A stretch of 64,000 nucleotides of DNA. Origin: Bacteroidia bacterium (GTDB lineage: Bacteria; Bacteroidota; Bacteroidia; Chitinophagales; UBA2359). The DNA lies in NCBI GenBank assembly GCA_030427245.1, contig JAUHXA010000019.1:1-64000 (forward strand), written 5' to 3'. Of this stretch, positions 52,901-61,900 are shown piece after piece. Position 1 is the stretch's first letter; every line of letters begins with the position of its first letter. The translations under genes were made by a program, and so were the position numbers. Below the pieces are notes generated by a model, which worked only from the letters and a program-made list of their open reading frames with translations, did no database searches and was not told where the DNA came from.

Positions 52901-55900
52901 CGATATCTGGTTGGTCGGCTGCGGTGACTTGTGCGCTGTTGGTGATTTCGCTATCGCTGGTCACGGTTGCGGTGATGGTCAAAACAGTGCTTGTATTTGC
53001 ATCCAAATCTCCTACTGTCCACTGACCGTTTGCAGCATTGTAGTCTGCGCTTGGGTCGGCACTCACGAAGGTCAAACCTGCTGGCAATTGGTCGGTAACG
53101 ACTACGCCTGTTGCATTGGAGTTGCTGCTGTTCGCTAAAGTCAAAGTGAAGGTGATGTCTTCGTTGACGTTGACGCTTGTGGCACTGGCGGTTTTGCTCA
53201 ACTCTAAGTCGATTTGTTCGCCTGTAACTGGGGCATCGTCTTGGTCGTCTTCACTTGGAATGTTGTTGTTGGGTGTAGAATCCACATCAGGTTGGTCGGC
53301 TGCCGAAACTTGGGCAACGTTGTTGAACGTACCTGCTGTTACTACTTTCACTACGATGGTCAAAGTTTCAGAAGAACCATTTCCGATACTTCCTACATTC
53401 CAAATTCCTGAACCTGCGCTGTATGTTCCCGTTGAAGCGGTTGCACTGACATAGCTTACATTGCTCGGCAATTGGTCAAATACCTGAACGCCTGTTGCAT
53501 TGTCAGGTCCTTGGTTTGTCAAGTCAATGGTGTAAACGAAGTTGTCGCCTACATTTACGGATGTTGCGCTTGCTGATTTTTCGATTTCCAAGTCGATTTG
53601 CTCGGCTTCAAATTCTGCCTTGTCTTGGTCGTCTTCAAATGGCTCGTTGTTGTCCGGTGTAGAATCGGGGTCATCTTGGTCGCTTGCAGTGATTTCTGCG
53701 CTGTTGGTGTAATCTCCTGCGTTGTCCACTCTTGCAGTGATGCTCAAAGTGGCAGAAGCGTCTTTGGCGAGATTGCCTACTGTCCAAACTGTTCCGTTGA
53801 AGTTTCCTTGTGAACTCTGGGCTGCAAGGAAGAACAAGCCGCTTGGTAGGTTGTCGGTTACTTCAATGCCTGTGGCGTTTGAAGGTCCATCGTTGGTGAC
53901 GGTGAGGGTAAATACCACATTTTCACCCACGCCAACGGTTGTTTGGTCGACTTCTTTGGTCAAACTCAAATCGGCTACTGGGTCGCCTGAAAGTGTTGCA
54001 TCGTCTTGGTCGTCTTCGCTTGCATCGTTGTTGTTGGGGGTAGAATCCGTGTCGGGTTCGTTTGCCTCACTCACTTGTGCAATGTTCTGAATCGTGCCTT
54101 CTTCTGCAATGATGACGCTGATAACCAAAGTTGCCGTTGCGTCTTTTGGCAAATTGCCGATGTTCCAAATTCCTGTGTTGTGGTTGTACGTACCTAAGTC
54201 GGCATTGGAGTTTACAAAGGTCAATGCGGCAGGTAAGTTATCGGTCACTTTTACACCTGTTGCATCGCTCAAACCTTCGTTCAATACTTGGATGGTGTAA
54301 GCGAATGGCGTTCCTACTTGACCTTCTGTAATGCTTGCATTTTTGGTCAAATTCAGGTCAATCGTACAAGGATTGATGGTCACATTTATTGAAGTTGTGC
54401 CATTGCTGCAATCATCATCTGTCGTTTCTACTACGTAGTAGCTGCCCGAAGTTGTTGGATTGTAGGTTGTTGCCGTTTCTCCATTGATGATGGTTCCTGT
54501 TGGGTACGTTCCTGTGTACCATTGGTAGGTTGAAGTCGCTGCTCCTGTGACTCTCAATGTGAGGGTTTCGTAAGAACAAGCTACTGTTTTTCCATTGTCA
54601 GAAGTGAGAATAGGCTGTGGCAAATTGTTTTTGGTGACGGACACCGTAGAGGATGTTGCCGTACAACTGTTGCTGTTGTTGATAACCGTAACGGTGTAGA
54701 ATCCAGTTCCTGTTGCCGTATAAGTGTAGGTTGGAGTAGTCGTTGTGGCTACAATTACCTCGTCTTTTTTCCACTTCAAGGTGTAGTTTCCTGCTGGCGT
54801 AACTGTTGCGGTCAATTCAATTCCTCCTTCCCCTTGACAAAATTCTTGTGGTGTAGAAGGAGAAAGTGTAACCGATGTTCCCGAACAGTTGGGGTCGTTT
54901 AGGGTGATGCTCAAACTTTTGATACAACCTTTGGCATCTGTGGCAGTGACAGTGTGTGTGCCTTTGCTCAAATTGGTTGCGGTTGTTCCTGTTTGACCGC
55001 TTGGCGACCAAGTGAGGGTAATTGGAGCAGTTCCGCCAGAAACGGATACTTCAATCGAACCGTCTGTTCCACCTACTGTACTTGGGTCTGTTTTGGAAAC
55101 CAAAGTAATGGCAATGGCTGCTGGTTCGGTAATCGTTCCGCTTGCGGTTGTTGTACAATTGTTGGCATCTGTTACGACTATATTGTAGGTATCAGGTGCT
55201 AAATTGCTTTGGTTTTTGGGGTTGTTGGCTCCCGCCAAGTTGTCCCAATTGTATTTGTAAGGAGGTGTGCCGCCTGCAACTATCAAGTCCAAACTACCAT
55301 TGTCGAAACCATTGCAGCTTACATTGGTAGTGGCTACGCTTGCGCTCAATGCAGTTGGTTGGGTAATTTGGACGGAAGCGGTTGCGGTACAGTTGCCATT
55401 GTCTGAAAAGACTTTGACGGTGTAAGTACCAGCTACCAAATCGTCTGCCGTTGCAGTAGTTGCTACGATTGTTCCACCTGTATTTTTCCATTCGTAGGTG
55501 TAAACGGTGTTGCCACCAGAAGCCGTAACGGTTGCCGAACCTGTGTTGTTGCCGTGGCAGTTTACATCGGTTGAATTGGTGATGCTCGCTTGAAGGTCGC
55601 AATCAGGTCCTCCAACAATGATTCCGCTTACGATGATTTCGCAATCGTTGGCATCTTTGATTGTGACGGTATATGTGCCTTCGGTCAAGCCTGTGAATTG
55701 TCCGTTGTTGTTGGTGACGTTGCCAGGGTTGAGGGTAAAGGTGTAAGGAGCTGTTCCGCCTGTTGCTGTGACAGTTACGCTTCCTTCACTTCCGCCTACG
55801 GTTGTGGTGTTGCCTGTTGTGTAGGTTGGTTGAATGCTTGTAGGTTCGAGGATGGTGACATTTCGCATGTCGGTGCATCCCAAACCATCTGTTACTTCAA

Positions 55901-58900
55901 CGGTGTAGGTTCCTGCTGCCAAATTGCTGGCAGTAGAAACGCCTGTGTTGTTGGTTTCGGTGAAGCCATTGCTCCAATTGAAGCTGTAAGGTGCTGCTCC
56001 CTCCAATGCGCTTGCAGTGGCTGAACCATCGTTTCCTTCGTTGCAGCTTGTTGGAGAAGAAGTGAGGTCTAAGGTAGTTTCACATACCAAACTCAAACTT
56101 ACACTCACGGATTCTACACAATCGTTGTCGTCAATGACTTCAATGGTGTATGCTCCTGCGGTCAAGCCTGTGAATGTGCCTGTGGCGTTGGAAGCCGTTG
56201 AAGTTCCTGACAAATTGAAGGTGTAAGGAGATGCGCCGCCAATAACGGTAATTGTGATGCTTCCATCATTTCCGCCTCCGCTTGAAGTAGGATTGGTTTT
56301 GGAAGAACCCAAAGTCAAACCGTCTTCGCAGGGGTCGGTGAGATTGAAGGATTTGGTTTGGTTACAGCCGTTGATGTCGGTGACGGTGACAACGTGTGTA
56401 CCTGCGTTTAAGCCTGTGGCAGTTGTGCCTGTTTGTCCGCTTGGCTGCCATACGATGCTCAATACGCCTGTTCCGCCCGATACAGAAATTTCGATGCTGC
56501 CATCGCCTCCTGTTGCAGAAGGTTCTGTTTGGGAGACCAATGTAATTTCAATCAATTCTGGCTCGTCGACTGTTCCCGTTGCAGTAGCTGTACAGTTGTT
56601 GGCATCGGTTACGATTACATTGTAAGTACCTTGCGCCAAATCTACTTGGTCTTGTGGGTTGCTTGTTCCTGAAAGGTTGTCCCAATCGTAGTTGTAAGGA
56701 GGTGTTCCGCCTGTAACGGTCAAATCCACTTGTCCATCATCGTAACCGAAACAAGTAATGTCGCTTACTGCAATTTCGGCACTCAATGTGGAAGGTTCGG
56801 TGATTTGGATGGAAGCCGTTGAAACGCAATTGCCGCCATCGGATGTTACCTTCAATACATAGGTTCCTGCAATGAGGTTGGTCGCATTTTCAGTTGAAGA
56901 AACGACTGTTCCTCCTGCGTTTTTCCACTCGTAGGTGTAGGGTGCGTTTCCGCCTGTCACCAATGCGCTTGCCGAGCCTGTGTTGTTGCCTTTGCAGTCA
57001 ATGTGCTGGACATTGGAGATAACTGCTTGAAGGTCGCAACCTGGTTCGTTGATGGTGATTCCACTTATTTCGACTTCACAATCATTCGAGTCTTTGACGA
57101 CTACAATATATGTACCTGCGGTTAAGCCTGTAAATTGACCTGTTGAATTGGTCACATTTCCCGGGGTAAGCGTATAAGTGTAGGCTGGTGTTCCGCCTGA
57201 AACGGTGACGGTTATCGAACCTTCGTTGCCGCCTGTCGTTGTGGCATCGCTGGTGATGTGTGAGGCGTTGATACTGCTCGGTTCAAAAATTGTAACGGTA
57301 CGTTCTTTCTCACATCCCAAAGCATCTACCACGTTCACTGTGTAAGTTCCTGCGGGTAGGTTGGAGATGGTCGAAATTCCTGTTTGGTTATTGTTGTCGG
57401 TCGTGTTGTTGCTCCAAGTGAAGGTGAAAGGAGCCGTTCCGCCTGTTGCCGTTGCAGTAGCGGAACCGTCTGTTCCGTCGTTGCAGCTTACATGGGTTGG
57501 GGTAAATCCTACTTCCAATTCACAAATCAAATTCAAAACAACGCTTGTGCTTTCTGAACAATCGTTGGCATCTTTGGCAGAAACGGTGTAAGTTCCTGCA
57601 TGAAGATTGTTGAATACGCCTGTGCTGTTGCTTGCAGATGCTGCTCCACTCAAAGTATAAACAATTGGAGCTGTTCCGCCGTTGGTCGTGGCTACGATAG
57701 AACCGTTGTTACCGCCTCCGCTTGAGGTTGGGTCGGTTTTTTCGGTGGTCAAACCTAAACCTGCTTCACATGGATTGTCCAAAATGAAGGTTTTGGATTT
57801 GGTACAACCGTTTACGTCTGTGACTTGTACGGTGTGTGTGCCTGCGCCCAAATTGGAAGCCGTTTGTCCTGTTTGACCACTTGGCGACCAAGTGTAGTTC
57901 AATACGCCCGTTCCGCCTGTTGCTTCAACGGTGATAGAACCATTGTTGTTGGCAGCCGTTGGTGTGTTGATGTTGAGGGTTTGTATGGTGATGGCATCGG
58001 GTTCTTCAACAAATCCCTGTGCTGTTGCGGTACAACCGTTGGCATCGGTAATGTTTACGATGTACAAACCTTCTGATAATCCTGTTTGGTCTTGCGGTTG
58101 GTTGCTTCCTGTGAGGTTGTTCCAACTGTAAGTGTAGGGGCTTGTTCCTCCTGTGACGGTCAGATCAACTTGTCCATTGTTGAAGCCAAAGCAGGTGATA
58201 TTGCTCACTGCAATGCTGGCACTCAATATGGATGGTTGGGTGATTTGGATGGAATTGCTGTTGGAGCAGTTTCCATTGTCGGAGAATACGGTGATGGTGT
58301 AAGTGCTGGCTGGCAAATTGTTGGCAGTTGCAGTTGTCGCAACGATTGTACCGCCTGCATTTTTCCATTCAAACGTATAAGGTGGATTTCCACCTGATGG
58401 GGTGACAGTTGCCGAACCTGTGCTGTTGCCTTTGCAGTCCACATTTTCGGAGTTGGTGATGATTGCCTGAACTGTACAACCTGGCTCGTTGATGATGATT
58501 CCACTTACTACGACTGGGCAGTTGTTGGCATCTTTGACGGTTACGTTGTATTGTCCTGCGCTTAGGTTGTTGAATGTGCCTGTGCTGTTGTTGGCTGTTG
58601 CAGCTCCTCCCAATGTAAAGGTATAGGGTGCTGTTCCGCCCGAAGCAGTGACGGTGATTGAACCATTTGTGCCGCCTGTGGTGGTGACATCACTTGTAGA
58701 TAGTGTTGTCAAAATACTGGTCGGTTCGAGAATGGTGACAGTCCGTTCTTTTTCACAACCCAAAGCATCTACTACATTGACAGTGTAAGGTCCTGCGGAT
58801 AATCCCGTTGCAGTGGAAGTTCCACTTGTTGTTTCAGTAAAACCGTTGCTCCAAGTGAAGGTGAAAGGTGCTGTTCCGTCTATTGCAGTGGCAGTAGCCG

Positions 58901-61900
58901 AACCGTTTTCTCCTTCTTTGCAGCTTACATTTGTTTTGGTAAATGTTGCATCCAATTCACAAATTAGATTCAAGACTACGCTTGTTTGTGTTTGACAATC
59001 TTCGTCGTCCACAACGGTAACAATGTAAGTTCCTGCGCTTAGGTTGTTGAATACGCCTGTGCTATTTGTGCCAGAACCATCGCCACTCAAAGTATAGGTG
59101 TAAGGGGCATTGCCATTGGCTGCGGTTGCGGTGATGCTACCATTGTTGCCGCCTCCACCAGAAGTTGGGTCGACTTTTTGGGTCGTTAGGGTCATGCCGC
59201 TTGCACATGGATTGACCAGTGTATAAGTAGCCGATTCGGTACAGCCGTTTACGTCTTTGACGGTGACGGTGTAAGTGCCTTCTGTGAGGTTGCTAATGGC
59301 AGGACCAGTTTGCCCTGTGTTCCAAGAATAGGTCAAAACGCCTGTTCCGCCTGTTGCATTGACGATGATAGAGCCGTCATTGCCTGCTGCGGTTGGGTCG
59401 GTTTTGGCTGTTAAGCTAATCGCAATCGGTGCTGGGTTATTGACTGTTGCCGATTTTGTGACACTGCAACCGTTGGCATCGGTTACGACTACTGTGTAGG
59501 TTCCTTGTGCTAAACTTGTTTGGTCTTGTGGGTCGTCTGTCCCTGCAAGGTTGTCCCAATCGTAGTTGTAAGGTGATGTTCCGCCGCTTACGGTTAGGTC
59601 TAATTGTCCGTTGTTGAAGTTGTTGCAGGTGATGTTGGTGACTGCAATGCTGGCGTTCAATACAGAAGGTTGGGTTATCTGTATGGAAGCGGTTGCGGTA
59701 CAGTTACCATTATCGGAGGATGCGGTGACTACATAGGTTCCTTTGGGTAGGTTGGTGACGGTTGCCGTTGTTCCTACGGTTGTTCCACCTGCATTTTTCC
59801 ATACATAAGCGTAAGGTTGGTTTCCGCCTGAAGCCAATGCTGTGGCAGAACCTGTGCTGTTACCATTGCAGTCCACATTTTCGGAATCGGAAATGACTAC
59901 GCTGATGCTGCAATTGGGTTGTCCTACGATGATGCCGCTTATGGTGACTTCACAATCGTTGGCATCCGTTACTTTCACGCTGTAAGTTGCGGCTGCTAAA
60001 TTGTCGAAGAATCCATCTGTGCTTTCTACATTTCCAGGATTCAAGGTGAAGGTGTAAGGGGCTGTTCCGCCTGTGGCTGAAACGCTGATGCTGCCATCTG
60101 TGCCACCTACGGTGCTGACATCTTGTGCTGTAAAAGTTGGTGAAATGTTGGTTGGTTCGGTGATGATGACGCTGCTTTGTTTTTGACATCCCAATGCGTC
60201 TATCACTTCAACGGTGTAAGTGCCTGCTTCTAAATCGGCAATGGTAGAAGGTGTGCTGACCGTTTCGGAGAATCCATTGCTCCAATTGAAGGTGAAAGGG
60301 GCTAAACCGTTTGTAGCAGTTGCTGTTGCCGTACCGTTTTCGCCGTCTTTGCAGCTTACATTTGTTTTGTTGAAAGTAATGCCCAATTCGCAAACGGTAC
60401 TCAATACTACGCTTGTCAAATTGGTACAACCATTCACGTCTTCTACTTCAATGGTGTAAGTACCTGCTGCAAGACCTGTGAATTGTCCTGTTGGGCTGGT
60501 GTCTGAACCATCTCCGCCAAGAGTGTAGGTATAAGGCGATGTGCCTCCTGTCGTGCTGGCTGTGATGCTACCATTGTTGCCGCCTCCACTGGATGTAGGG
60601 TCGGTTTTGGAGGTAGAAAGGGTCAAACCGCCTTCACATGGATTGATGAGGGTGTAGCTTTTTGAAGTTACACAATTGTTTACGTCTGTTACGTTGACGG
60701 TGTAAGTTCCTGCGGATAAACCAGTTGCGGTTGTTCCTGTTTGTCCATTGCTCCAAACGGCAGTCAATACGCCTTTTCCACCTGAATAGGCTACTTCAAT
60801 TGAGCCGTCGTTGTTGGCAGCAGATGGTTGGTTCAACTCGACCAAAGTAATGGTGATGGGACCAGGTTCTTCTACTTCTCCACTTGTCAAAACTGTGCAA
60901 CCGTTGGCATCTGTCACCAATACATTGTAGATGCCAGGTGCTAAGTCGGTTTGGTCTTGTGGGTCGTTTGCTCCTGGCAAATTGCCCCAATCGTAGGTGT
61001 AAGGTGATGTTCCGCCATTGACGGTCAAATCTACTTGTCCGTTGTCGAAGCCAAAGCAGGTGATGTCTGTCACTGCAATTTCGGCTGCTAATACGGAAGG
61101 TTGGGTAATTTGAACTGATGCGGAAGAAGAACAGTTGCCGTTGTCGGAAAAGACGGTGGCAATGTAGGTGTTGGCGGGCAAGTTGTTGATGCTCGCTGTT
61201 GTGCCTACTACTGTGCCTTCGGAGTTTTTCCATTCATAGGTATAGGGAGGGTTTCCTCCAACTGCGGTGACGGTGGCTGAACCTGTGCTGTTGCCATTGC
61301 AGTCCACATTTTGAGAACTGGAAATGGCGGCTTCTACGTCACATCCTGGCTCATTGACGATGATTCCACTGATTTCGGAGTTACAGTCGTTGGCATCTTT
61401 GACCAATACAGTGTAAGTTCCTGCGGTCAAACCTGTGAAATTACCTGTTGTGTTGGTTGTATTACCAGGATTGAGTGTGAAAGTGTAAGGTGCTGTTCCG
61501 CCTGTTGCCGAAACGTTGATTTCACCTTGGTTGCCGCCTGTGGTGGTGGCTGGTTCTACACTGAAAGAAGCGTTGATGGCTGTGGGTTCGGTAATGGTGA
61601 CAGTTCTTTCTTTTTCGCATCCCAAAGCGTCCACTACATTGACGGTGTAAGGCCCCGCAACCAATCCCGAAACGGTGGAAGTTCCACTGGTGGTTTCGGT
61701 GAATCCATTGCTCCAAATAAAGGTGAAGGGTGCAGTTCCGTCTATTGCCGTAGCAGTTGCAGTACCGTTTTCGCCATCGTTGCAGCTTACATTTGTTTTG
61801 GTGAAGGTTGCGTCTAATTCACAAATCAAATTCAAGACTACGCTTGTGACTTCTTGGCATCCATCGGCATCTTGTGCGGTGACGGTGTATGTTCCTGCAT

